A stretch of DNA of 30,422 nucleotides. Source: Salinibacterium sp. GTDB taxonomy: Bacteria; Actinomycetota; Actinomycetes; Actinomycetales; Microbacteriaceae. Position 1 is the first letter of the stretch. Every line of letters starts with the position of its first letter. The stretch is from NCBI GenBank assembly GCA_025352485.1, contig JANXTJ010000195.1, positions 1 to 30,422 of the forward strand. Reading direction: 5' to 3'. Shown here in pieces: positions 1-6,843 of this stretch. The translations under genes were made by a program, and so were the position numbers. The notes beneath the pieces are model-generated. The model saw only the letters and a list, made by a program, of their open reading frames with translations. It did not search any database and was not told the origin of the DNA.

Positions 1-1434
1 CGGGAGTTCGACGAGATCTATGACCTCACCGGCATTCGCGTTCTGGTGAACTCGGTGCGCGACTGCTACGCGGTGCTTGGCTCGATTCACGCCCGCTGGA
101 ACCCGATCCCCGGCCGTTTCAAGGATTACATCGCGACCCCGAAGTTCAACCTGTACCAGTCGCTACACACCACCGTCATCGGGCCAAATGGTCGGGCCGT
201 CGAGCTGCAAATCCGAACGCAGGAGATGCACCAGCGCGCCGAGTTTGGTGTCGCAGCGCACTGGAAGTATAAGGATCGTGTCAACGGGGGTAAAGGCGAC
301 TCCGCCACGCTTCGCGATGACTCTGACATGGCCTGGCTCGCCCACATCACCGATTGGCAGGCCGAGACCGAAGACCCCGGGGAGTTTCTTGACTCGCTGC
401 GCTTCGAGATTGGCGCCAAAGAGGTCTACGTCTTCACCCCGCAGGGCAAAGTCATCGGCTTGCCAGCGGGAGCGACCCCGGTCGATTTCGCCTACGCCGT
501 GCACACAGAGGTTGGCCACCGCACCATGGGCGCCAAGGTCAACGGCAGGCTGGTGCCGCTGGAGAGCGAACTCTCCAGCGGTGACTCGGTTGAGGTCTTC
601 ACCTCGAAGAATCCGGATGCCGCGCCGAGTCAAGACTGGCTGAGTTTTGTCGCGTCTACCAGAGCACGCAACAAGATCCGCGCCTGGTTCACGAAGGAAC
701 GCCGCGACGAGGCGATCGAGCAAGGTCGGGATGCCATTGCTCGCGCGATGCGCAAACAGAACCTCCCGCTGCAAAAGCTGATGAGTCAGGATTCGTTCGC
801 CGAGGTGGCCGCCCAGCTGCGCTACGACGACGTGACCGCCCTCTATGCCGCCGTCGGCGAAGGCCACGTCTCGACCCAGTCGGTGATCGAGAAGGTGCTC
901 TCCTCGCTTCACAGCGAGGCCGACACCGAAGACTCGGAAATAGAGTTTGCGCCCAAGGGGCGTAGTCGGGCGCTCAAGAACAGCGATTCCGGCGTGCTTG
1001 TGCGCGGCGCACCCGACATTCTCGTGAAACTTGCCAAGTGTTGTACGCCGGTACCGGGTGACGAGATCGTCGGTTTTGTCACCAGGGGGGCCGGGGTATC
1101 GGTGCACCGCGACGATTGCAACAACGTCAAATCGTTGCTGATGGAGCCGGAGCGCATCATCGAGGTCGACTGGGCAGCGACCTCCAAGTCGGTGTTCCTG
1201 GTGCAGATCCAGGTCGAGGCGCTTGACCGGTCCGGGCTATTATCCGATGTCACGCGGGTTCTGAGTGAGAACCACGTAAACATCCTGTCTGCGACCGTCT
1301 CCACCTCGAGCGAGCGGCTGGCTCTGAGCCGCTTCGTTTTCGAGATGGGAGACACCACCCACCTCGACCGCGTACTCAGCGCGGTGCGGCGCATCGACGC
1401 CGTTTACGATGTCTATCGGGTCAAGAGCGGGTAG
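1..1434 (+). CDS. rel: Bifunctional (p)ppGpp synthetase/hydrolase Rel, 3' part
   Basis: Makes and degrades the alarmone (p)ppGpp in the cytoplasm, transferring pyrophosphate from ATP to GDP/GTP during starvation. The gene is cut by the window edge: the reading frame is open from base 1, and the GTG at 46 is only an internal codon. Missing are the HD hydrolase domain and the start of the synthetase domain. Visible in order are the end of the synthetase domain (RFKDYIA, YQSLHTTV, ELQIRT), a TGS domain (from KEVYVFTPQGK), the conserved Cys region (LAKCCTPVPGDEIVGF) and a C-terminal ACT domain (from FLVQIQVEALDRSGLL). The RxKD motif (RFKD) is typical of bifunctional Rel; monofunctional RelA has ExDD. 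The regulatory C-terminal half is intact. The last ~195 bases are overlapped antisense by the next gene. Confidence 0.97.
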   Translation, partial: REFDEIYDLTGIRVLVNSVRDCYAVLGSIHARWNPIPGRFKDYIATPKFNLYQSLHTTVIGPNGRAVELQIRTQEMHQRAEFGVAAHWKYKDRVNGGKGDSATLRDDSDMAWLAHITDWQAETEDPGEFLDSLRFEIGAKEVYVFTPQGKVIGLPAGATPVDFAYAVHTEVGHRTMGAKVNGRLVPLESELSSGDSVEVFTSKNPDAAPSQDWLSFVASTRARNKIRAWFTKERRDEAIEQGRDAIARAMRKQNLPLQKLMSQDSFAEVAAQLRYDDVTALYAAVGEGHVSTQSVIEKVLSSLHSEADTEDSEIEFAPKGRSRALKNSDSGVLVRGAPDILVKLAKCCTPVPGDEIVGFVTRGAGVSVHRDDCNNVKSLLMEPERIIEVDWAATSKSVFLVQIQVEALDRSGLLSDVTRVLSENHVNILSATVSTSSERLALSRFVFEMGDTTHLDRVLSAVRRIDAVYDVYRVKSG

Positions 1435-1977
1435 CTGTAGCTTCTCTAGGCGCTCGATCGCCCTGCGCTTGTTGGGCAGGTTGCGGCGGCAGTGCATGTC
1501 GTCGACGCAGGCCGCGACACCGAAGCCGAACTGCATCATGAGGCGGATGACAATCAGCTCCTCGGCCTCGCCGAACTCGATGCTGAACCGCGCCAGGTCT
1601 ACGGTGGTGCGCAGCGGGCTGGTGAGAAGCATTCCGTCGACTGCGGCGATCTCTGTCGGCTCGATGACCACCTCGCGCACGCGCATCCAATTTACGGTGG
1701 GGGAGCGAGTGCGGGCGCCGACCGCCACGCATAGCTCGTGATGGGCCGGAGGAGTGTCGAGAGCTCCCCACAGCCACGCCGCGGTGTGCTGTTCGGCGAT
1801 GAGTCGCTCTGGCACTATCGCGTTCAGGGCGGCGGCGCGGTGAGAGGTTTGCTCGATCTCGTCCACGGGCGCGAAACAGTCATCGACGCGAAACAGTTCG
1901 CCGTCGAGTCGGGCGGCGGCGAGCTCGGCGAGCGGCAAGTCGTGCTCGGATAAAACGATGGGCAGGCGATGCGACAT
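1240..1977 (-). CDS. AbiEi-antitoxin-like hypothetical protein
   Basis: A 245-residue protein from ATG at 1977, which has a run of G immediately upstream. The open frame continues back to 2088, but those extra residues look non-coding. The order is a short N-terminal helical part, then AAWLWGALDTPP, HHELCV, VREVVIEPTEI and LLTSPLRTTVDLAR. This resembles proteins annotated in Microbacteriaceae as type IV toxin-antitoxin AbiEi-family antitoxins; I assign it by resemblance only. No AbiEii nucleotidyltransferase toxin is nearby, so an orphan or a different role is likely. The C-terminal ~65 residues are antisense to the rel ACT-domain codons and look low in complexity. Either an earlier stop was lost or the gene is decaying from its 3' end. 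Function unproven. Confidence 0.6.
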   Translation of the reverse strand: MSHRLPIVLSEHDLPLAELAAARLDGELFRVDDCFAPVDEIEQTSHRAAALNAIVPERLIAEQHTAAWLWGALDTPPAHHELCVAVGARTRSPTVNWMRVREVVIEPTEIAAVDGMLLTSPLRTTVDLARFSIEFGEAEELIVIRLMMQFGFGVAACVDDMHCRRNLPNKRRAIERLEKLQLPALDPIDIVNGVDAPHRAEYAVEVGGVSHLENEAAQSQPLARGGDGRRQDVYVVLTQNPRDIG

Positions 1978-2063
1978 CCCCCCACAGTGCGCTTCGAACT
2001 CTTGCAAAAACGGACAAACCCGAAATCGGTGGAGGCCGGCTGCCTGTGAGGGACGTGCTGGCG

Positions 2064-3296
2064 CTACTTGTTCAGTGCGCCGAGCCACGCCTTCCGGGCG
2101 TCGAGCGCCTCCTGAGCCTGGGCAATTTTTTTCGTGTCGCCGCCGGCCTTGGCGGCCTCCAGCTCACGGTCGAGCTTGGCGATCGCATCGTTGAGCTGCC
2201 CGAGGAAGCCAGACTCGCGCTCCTGGCGCTCCGGGTTGTTCTTCTGCCAGTGGTCTTCGTCGAGCTTGCGAACGGCCGTCTCGACCTTACGCAGGCGGTC
2301 TTCGACGATTTTGACCTTGTCGCGCGGAACCTTGCCGACCTTGTCCCAGCGGTTCTGGATGCGCAGCAGCGCCTCTTTCGCCTTCACGCGGTCGGTCTCG
2401 GCCAGCAGCAGCTCGGCTTCGGTGAGCAGCTCTTCCTTCAGCGCGAGGTTGGCATCAAACTCGACGTTGTCCTGCGCGTCGACCTCATTTTTCGCGGAAT
2501 ACAGCGCATCGCCGGCATCTTTGAACTGTGCCCAGAGCGCGTCGTCGAACTTCTTGCCGGCGCGGCCGGCGGCCTTCCACTGGTCGAGCAGGGTGCGATA
2601 GGTCGCAATGCCATCGGCTCCCTTGCCGACCAGCGCCTGCGCCTTGTCGACCAGGGCCTGCTTTGCGCTGCGAGCGTCTTTGTGCACGCTGTCGAGCTCG
2701 GCGAAGAAGGCCTTGCGGTGGGTGTCGATGGTGGCTCGGGCGGCGCGAAAACGCTTCCATAGCTCGTTCGCTTCGTTCTTGGGTAGCCGCGGTCCATCGG
2801 CTTGGTGCTTTTGCCAGCGTGCGAATATCTCGTCGATCTGGGCGGTGACCTGTTTCCACTGGGCCTTGGCCGGGTCTTGCGCCGCAAGAGTTTCGGCCTC
2901 TGCGACCAGGGATTCGCGCTCCGCGAGGGCCGCGGCGACCAGCGCTTTGCTCTCCTCGGTCTGCTTCTCGGTGAGTTCGGTGATCGATCCGCCGAGCGCC
3001 CCGATGCGGGTCTGCAGCGCGGCGAGATTTCCCACAGCATTGGCGCTGGAGATCGTGGCGGCGAGGGTCTTGATCGTCTTCGCGACGTCCGCGGCTGGAG
3101 CCCCGCGCTTGACGCGCTGCTCGAGCAAGGTGACCTGCCCGGCGAGTTCGGTGAATTTGCGCTGGAAGTAGGCGAGTGCTTCTTCGGCCGTGCCATCGGG
3201 GTACTGCCCCACGGCACGCTCACCGGCGGCCTCGCGCACGAAGACGGTGCCCGTCTCGTCGACGCGGCCCCACGGAGCCGTCTCGTCTATCGTCAC
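2064..3296 (-). CDS. DUF349 domain-containing coiled-coil protein
   Basis: A cytoplasmic, largely helical, charged protein of about 410 residues with repeated DUF349 units. Typical elements are LWKRFRAARATIDTHRKAFF, LLDQWKAAGRAGKKFDDALW and RWDKVGKVPRDKVKIVEDRL. The N-terminus (PWGRVDETGTVFVRE) is the usual opening of the actinobacterial form, which is commonly found beside rel. I see no enzyme motif or membrane segment, and the molecular role is not established. The frame opens at GTG 3305, but GTG 3296 is preferred: AAGGGTGA lies 5 bases upstream of it, while the 3305 codon is buried in that ribosome site. It lies 87 bases downstream of the isomerase gene on the same strand, so the two may be co-transcribed. 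The lysine-rich C-terminus ends at TAG 2064. Confidence 0.9.
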   Translation of the reverse strand: MTIDETAPWGRVDETGTVFVREAAGERAVGQYPDGTAEEALAYFQRKFTELAGQVTLLEQRVKRGAPAADVAKTIKTLAATISSANAVGNLAALQTRIGALGGSITELTEKQTEESKALVAAALAERESLVAEAETLAAQDPAKAQWKQVTAQIDEIFARWQKHQADGPRLPKNEANELWKRFRAARATIDTHRKAFFAELDSVHKDARSAKQALVDKAQALVGKGADGIATYRTLLDQWKAAGRAGKKFDDALWAQFKDAGDALYSAKNEVDAQDNVEFDANLALKEELLTEAELLLAETDRVKAKEALLRIQNRWDKVGKVPRDKVKIVEDRLRKVETAVRKLDEDHWQKNNPERQERESGFLGQLNDAIAKLDRELEAAKAGGDTKKIAQAQEALDARKAWLGALNK

Positions 3297-3383
3297 CTGA
3301 ATCACCCTTAGTTGTTCATCTTCCGGCCACGCCTCGCGACCGTGACAATCTTATGGCAACGAGTCAAACGCCCGAGCCGATCG

Positions 3384-4175
3384 TTAGTTGATCGTGAGCG
3401 CCGTGATCGTCGTCGGGATCAGCGGAGGGCCGTCAGCGGAACCGTTCGCGGTCCCTGCATTAGTGATCTGCCCCTGGAGGCGGTCCAGCCCGCTCGTGAC
3501 CTGTCCGATGATCGTGTAGCCGCCGGCTGCGTCATCCGGAAGGGTTGCATCCTTGGTGACGATAAAGAACTGGCGACCGTTGCTGTAGGCGTTTCCGCCG
3601 GCGCGAGCCATCGCGATGGTTCCTGCCGGGTAGAGCCCGTTGACACCGGTGTTCTCGACGGGGCCGAAGCTGTACTTGGGGTCGGTAGCGCCGGTGCCGT
3701 CGAGCGAGCCGCACTGAATGAGGCCGGCGGTGGGGCTGGCCACGATCCGGTGGCAGGTCTTGCCGACGTAGTAGTTCAGCGTGACGGAGGCGAGGAAGGA
3801 TGACACCGCCTGCGGCGCAGCGGCACCATCGAGGGTGATGCCGAGGGCGACGTCGTTGAGGGTCATCGTGCCTGTCCACGATTTACCCTGCGCGAACGAC
3901 GGGTTCGGCACATTACCGACGTTGGCTCCGACCGGCGGCAGCGCGGAAACGCTCGCCGAAGGCGCGGCGGTCGGGGTGCCGGGCCCGCCATTGAAATAGA
4001 AGATCTGCGTCACAGCGGCGAGAGCGGCCACGATGATCACGGCACCGATGGCGAGCATGTTGTCGCGCTTGCGGCGCTTGACCTGCTCGGTGTGCACGGC
4101 CTGCCTCGCGTTATAGCGGCGCAGCCGGTCCCTGGCCTCGCGTGATTCGCGCTCGGTGTTCTTGCTCGCTGCCAC
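3384..4175 (-). CDS. Membrane-anchored cyclophilin-type peptidyl-prolyl isomerase
   Basis: Predicted to speed cis-trans isomerisation at proline bonds in exported or membrane proteins. The chosen start is GTG 4175, which has a perfect AAGGAG 6 bases upstream. The open frame runs on to 4430, but that extension crosses the divergent rarA gene. The 263-residue product has a strongly basic cytoplasmic N-terminus (to about residue 39), one membrane segment (about 40-61), a Gly/Pro/Thr/Ala/Ser-rich linker, then the cyclophilin domain outside the cell. Domain signs are CHRIV with its conserved Arg, AGTIAMARAGGNAYSNG and RQFFIVTKDATLP. The usual IQGGD segment reads IQCGS; a Cys here is common in actinobacterial members, but the Ser is unusual. 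Similar genes lie beside rel in actinobacteria. DUF349 follows on the same strand. Confidence 0.92.
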   Translation of the reverse strand: MAASKNTERESREARDRLRRYNARQAVHTEQVKRRKRDNMLAIGAVIIVAALAAVTQIFYFNGGPGTPTAAPSASVSALPPVGANVGNVPNPSFAQGKSWTGTMTLNDVALGITLDGAAAPQAVSSFLASVTLNYYVGKTCHRIVASPTAGLIQCGSLDGTGATDPKYSFGPVENTGVNGLYPAGTIAMARAGGNAYSNGRQFFIVTKDATLPDDAAGGYTIIGQVTSGLDRLQGQITNAGTANGSADGPPLIPTTITALTIN

Positions 4176-4212
4176 GTGTTGCTCCTTCTGAATGACGCTG
4201 GGATCGTGGAGA

Positions 4213-4218
4213 AGCTTA
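4213..4218 (-). promoter_or_regulatory. Candidate -10 element for the isomerase gene
   Basis: On the minus strand the hexamer reads TAAGCT and fits the actinobacterial TANNNT -10 pattern. It would give a leader of about 30 bases before GTG 4175. No convincing -35 box sits at the right distance. The 74-base gap 4176-4249 is shared with the divergent rarA gene, so it must hold promoters in both directions. Confidence 0.3.
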
Positions 4219-4237
4219 GAGGATCGGCGCATGTGGT

Positions 4238-4243
4238 TAGCAT
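4238..4243 (+). promoter_or_regulatory. Candidate -10 element for leaderless rarA
   Basis: TAGCAT lies 6 bases before the rarA ATG, the spacing expected between a -10 box and the first transcribed base. There is no Shine-Dalgarno sequence before this ATG. Together this suggests a leaderless transcript, which is common in actinobacteria. No clear -35 box is visible. Confidence 0.35.
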
Positions 4244-4249
4244 GAGTCA

Positions 4250-5581
4250 ATGGATGGCCAGGCGGGTTTGCGGAGCGGCGCCGTGCCCCTCGCGGTGCGA
4301 ATGCGCCCCACGAGCCTCGATGAGATTGCCGGCCAGAAGCACCTGCTGTCACCGGGTTCACCACTCGTTGCCCTGTCAACCGATAAGAGCGGTGAGCAGG
4401 GTTCCGCGTCGATAATTCTCTGGGGGCCACCCGGCACCGGCAAGACGACGATCGCCAAGACGGTCGCCCACACCTCTGGTCGCAAGTTCGTAGAGCTCTC
4501 GGCGGTGACTGCCGGCGTGCGCGACGTGCGTCAGGTGATGGAGGAGGCGCTCTCCGCGCGTGACCTCTACGGCCTCTCGACGGTGCTGTTCTTGGACGAG
4601 ATTCATCGCTTCAGCAAAGCCCAGCAAGACGCGCTTCTGCCCGGTGTCGAGAACGGCTGGGTCATTCTCGTTGCGGCTACCACAGAGAACCCCTCATTCT
4701 CGGTCATCGCTCCGCTCCTGTCCCGTTCCCTGCTGCTCACCCTTGAGGCTCTCAACGACGATGACTTGGGGATCGTCATCGACCGTGCCGTGGCCGATGC
4801 GCGCGGGCTCTCCGACACCGTGCTGCTCGAGCCAGAAGCGCGCGCCATGATCATCAGGCTCGCCTCTGGCGATGCGCGGCGGGCGCTGACCGCCCTCGAG
4901 GCGGCCGCGCTGGCGGCATCCACCTCGAACAGCGGAACGGACCTGCCGCGGATCACGGCTGAGCTCGTGGCCATGGCTGTCGATCGAGCGCTGCTGCGCT
5001 ATGACCGCAACGGCGATGAGCACTACGACGTCATCAGTGCATTCATTAAGTCGGTGCGCGGCTCCGACGTGGATGCGTCCCTGCATTATCTGGCCCGGAT
5101 GATCGAGGCCGGAGAGGATCCGCGGTTTATCGCCAGGCGCATCATGATCAGTGCGGCGGAAGACATCGGCATGGCAGACCCGCAGGCACTGCCGATCGCC
5201 GTGGCCGCAGCGCAGGGGGTGGCCCTCATCGGAATGCCGGAGGGCCGCATTCTGCTCGCCGAGGCCGTGGTTTATCTCGCGACGGCGCCCAAGTCCAATG
5301 CCGCTTACCTGGCGCTGGATGCCGCGATCGCTGACGTGCGCGCCGGCAAGATCGGCCGCGTGCCGGTGCCGTTGCGAGATGCTCATTACCCCGGCGCCGC
5401 GCGACTGGGCCACGGCAAGGGCTACAAGTACTCCCACGACTCAGAATTCGGGGTCGCTGCGCAGCAGTATCTGCCGGACGAGTTGCAGGAAACCACTTAC
5501 TACCACCCGACGAATAACGGAAACGAGCGGGATGTCGCGGCCCGCCTCGAGAAGCTCAGAGCGATCATCCGCGGCGAGTAG
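4250..5581 (+). CDS. rarA: Replication-associated recombination protein A (AAA+ ATPase)
   Basis: RarA/MgsA is a clamp-loader-like AAA+ ATPase that acts at stalled replication forks with single-stranded DNA binding protein. The 443-residue length is normal for the family. The N-terminus carries the typical RMRPTSLDEIAGQKHLL. Walker A is GPPGTGKT (residues 59-66) and Walker B is LFLDEIHRF (Asp116, Glu117). Sensor 1 is AATTENPSF. The C-terminal half has the RarA-specific tetramerisation region with YDVISAFIKSVRGSD, RRIMISAAEDIGMAD and KYSHD. The start is ATG 4250; no ribosome site precedes it, but a -10-like TAGCAT does. It is divergent from the isomerase gene and followed by a long rpsD leader, so it is probably transcribed alone. 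Confidence 0.96.
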   Translation: MDGQAGLRSGAVPLAVRMRPTSLDEIAGQKHLLSPGSPLVALSTDKSGEQGSASIILWGPPGTGKTTIAKTVAHTSGRKFVELSAVTAGVRDVRQVMEEALSARDLYGLSTVLFLDEIHRFSKAQQDALLPGVENGWVILVAATTENPSFSVIAPLLSRSLLLTLEALNDDDLGIVIDRAVADARGLSDTVLLEPEARAMIIRLASGDARRALTALEAAALAASTSNSGTDLPRITAELVAMAVDRALLRYDRNGDEHYDVISAFIKSVRGSDVDASLHYLARMIEAGEDPRFIARRIMISAAEDIGMADPQALPIAVAAAQGVALIGMPEGRILLAEAVVYLATAPKSNAAYLALDAAIADVRAGKIGRVPVPLRDAHYPGAARLGHGKGYKYSHDSEFGVAAQQYLPDELQETTYYHPTNNGNERDVAARLEKLRAIIRGE

Positions 5582-5599
5582 GGTCTCGGGCCGGTCTGG

Positions 5600-5605
5600 T
5601 AGGCT
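5600..5605 (+). promoter_or_regulatory. Candidate -10 element of the rpsD promoter
   Basis: TAGGCT matches TANNNT and lies 18 bases after the rarA stop. It would place the transcript start near 5612 and give rpsD a leader of about 165 bases. No good -35 box is visible, so the call rests on the hexamer and its position. Confidence 0.35.
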
Positions 5606-5611
5606 TATGTG

Positions 5612-5775
5612 GTTCGTCTTCGAGACGGACACATCCCACCTTCATTTCAACCCGCTAGGGCGCCTCGACGTGCGTCTGTATTTATCAGGGGAGGGCCGCG
5701 AACCATCGCGGGCCTGACGGGTGGCATGTACGTCCGTGAGCTGCGACAGTCGCCGCCACGTTATGAAAGGAATCC
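5612..5775 (+). promoter_or_regulatory. Structured 5' leader of rpsD
   Basis: The gap between rarA and rpsD is 194 bases, the longest non-coding stretch here. It holds no convincing gene. I see three possible hairpins: CGTCT/AGACG with a UCG loop (5615-5627); a GC-rich one with CCGCGA-ACCA-TCGCGG at its core (5693-5714, one G-G mismatch then two more pairs); and GTGGC/GCCAC enclosing 29 bases (5721-5759). None is followed by a T run, so they are not simple terminators. S4 represses its own mRNA in several bacteria, so an autoregulatory element is plausible but unproven. GAAAGGA at 5765-5771 is the ribosome site. Confidence 0.4.
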
Positions 5776-6405
5776 GTGTCTACCAAGTCACGCACACGCA
5801 GCAAGACCCGTCTCTCCCGCGCGCTCGGCATCGCCCTCACCCCGAAGGCCGCCAAGTACCTCGAGAAGCGCCCGTACGCTCCCGGTGAGCACGGCCGCAC
5901 CAAGCGCAAGCAAGACAGCGACTACGCCGTGCGTCTTCGCGAGAAGCAGCGTCTTCGTGCCCAGTACGGCATCCGCGAGGCCCAGCTCAAGATCCAGTTC
6001 GAAGAGGCCCGCAAGGCCGCTGGCCTGACCGGTGAAAACCTGGTCGAGCAGCTCGAGATGCGCCTAGATGCGATCCTCGTTCGCTCCGCTATCGCACGCA
6101 CCACAGCCCAGTCGCGCCAGATGGTCGTGCACCGCCACATCCTCGTCGACGGCCAGCTCGTTGACCGCCCGTCATTCCGCGTCAAGCCGGGCCAGCTCGT
6201 GCACGTGAAGCCGAAGAGCGAGGGCATGGAGATCTTCCAGGTCGCCGCCGCCGGTGGACACGTCGATGTGCTGCCCAAGACGCCGGGTTACCTCGAGGTC
6301 GAGATCGACAAGCTGCAGACCCGCCTCGTGCGTCGCCCCAAGCGCGCCGAGGTTCCGGTGACCTGCGAAGTTCAGCTCGTCGTCGAGTACTACGCGGCCC
6401 GCTAA
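5776..6405 (+). CDS. rpsD: 30S ribosomal protein S4
   Basis: Primary 16S rRNA-binding protein that nucleates assembly of the small ribosomal subunit; part of the mRNA entry-site accuracy region. The 209-residue product has the S4 N-terminal domain (KSRTRSKTRLSRALGI...) followed by the S4 RNA-binding domain (LEMRLDAILVRSAIARTTAQ, RQMVVHRHILVDG). The N-terminus lacks the four-cysteine zinc knuckle, so this is the zinc-independent form. The start is GTG 5776 with GAAAGGA 4 bases upstream; the next codons (STKSRTR) fit the actinobacterial form. It stands apart from the large ribosomal operons and lies close to alaS, as in other actinobacteria. It has its own leader and a strong terminator, so it is a single-gene unit. 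Confidence 0.98.
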   Translation: MSTKSRTRSKTRLSRALGIALTPKAAKYLEKRPYAPGEHGRTKRKQDSDYAVRLREKQRLRAQYGIREAQLKIQFEEARKAAGLTGENLVEQLEMRLDAILVRSAIARTTAQSRQMVVHRHILVDGQLVDRPSFRVKPGQLVHVKPKSEGMEIFQVAAAGGHVDVLPKTPGYLEVEIDKLQTRLVRRPKRAEVPVTCEVQLVVEYYAAR

Positions 6406-6421
6406 CGCCCTGCACGTAATA

Positions 6422-6460
6422 ACGATGCCCCCGTCTTTTCGACGGGGGCATCGTTTTTTC
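6422..6460 (+). terminator. Intrinsic terminator after rpsD
   Basis: A perfect 14-base-pair stem (6422-6435 with 6441-6454) with a 5-base TTTTC loop is followed by a run of T to 6459. It starts 17 bases after the rpsD stop. This is the clearest terminator in the window. Confidence 0.95.
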
Positions 6461-6514
6461 GTACGCCGGGCGCGAGCCCCCGGGGCCGAACGGATGTCGT
6501 TAGCCGTGAAGAAC

Positions 6515-6520
6515 TAAGCT
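6515..6520 (+). promoter_or_regulatory. Candidate -10 element before the small membrane protein gene
   Basis: TAAGCT, a TANNNT match, lies 36 bases before ATG 6557 and just after the rpsD terminator, where a new promoter is expected. The -35 region is not recognisable. It may drive the small gene and possibly alaS. Confidence 0.35.
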
Positions 6521-6556
6521 GGATGCCACGTCTTCCCCCGAGTACAAGGAGCAAAT

Positions 6557-6778
6557 ATGAAGGGCATTCTTCTGCTGGTCGTCGGCGTTGCCGTAGGTTT
6601 TGTCGTCGCCCACCAGGTCGCCAACACCCCGGAGGGCAAGAGGTTCTTCGAGGATGTCGACAGTAAGGCCCGCGAATTTGGTGGCGCTGTGATCGATGGT
6701 TATAAGGCACGCAAGGCCGAGCTTCGCGCCGCCGTGGCCGACGCCGAAGACGTGATCGCCGACCTGCGCTCGCGCTGA
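6557..6778 (+). CDS. Small membrane-anchored protein (73 aa), hypothetical
   Basis: I do not recognise a named family. The start ATG 6557 has a perfect AAGGAG 7 bases upstream, so translation is well supported. Residues 2-20 (KGILLLVVGVAVGFVVAHQV) form one hydrophobic membrane segment or uncleaved signal anchor. The rest is a charged, Ala/Glu/Lys/Arg-rich helix (FFEDVDSKAREFGG, YKARKAELRAAVADAEDVI) that probably faces the cytoplasm or forms a coiled coil. I see no cysteine and no catalytic motif. It lies between the rpsD terminator and alaS, 65 bases before the latter, so co-transcription with alaS is likely. In architecture it recalls small YtxH-like envelope proteins, but that is only a comparison. 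Confidence 0.8.
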   Translation: MKGILLLVVGVAVGFVVAHQVANTPEGKRFFEDVDSKAREFGGAVIDGYKARKAELRAAVADAEDVIADLRSR

Positions 6779-6843
6779 TCCGCGCTCACCCACTCAACCG
6801 GGCCGCTCGGTCCGATCAACCTCGTTAAACCCCCGGGACCACT

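Noticed and set aside
163..1107. 314-residue open frame on the minus strand opposite rel
   Set aside because: Shadow of the rel frame in high-GC DNA; Arg/Gly/His-rich, no domain, no ribosome site, while rel is clearly coding.
1240..1977. Complete type IV toxin-antitoxin system
   Set aside because: Only an antitoxin-like protein is present; no AbiEii-type toxin gene lies on either side.
2046..2762. 238-residue open frame on the plus strand opposite the DUF349 gene
   Set aside because: Its Leu/Val-rich sequence is the complement of the Lys/Glu/Ala-rich coiled coil, not a membrane protein.
5609..6028. 139-residue open frame crossing the rpsD leader
   Set aside because: Overlaps rpsD in another frame, Arg/Pro/Ser-rich and without a ribosome site.
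6779..6843. Possible T-box riboswitch before alaS, suggested by GGGACCAC
   Set aside because: The gap is only 65 bases, lacks specifier and antiterminator stems, and the T-box core is not matched.
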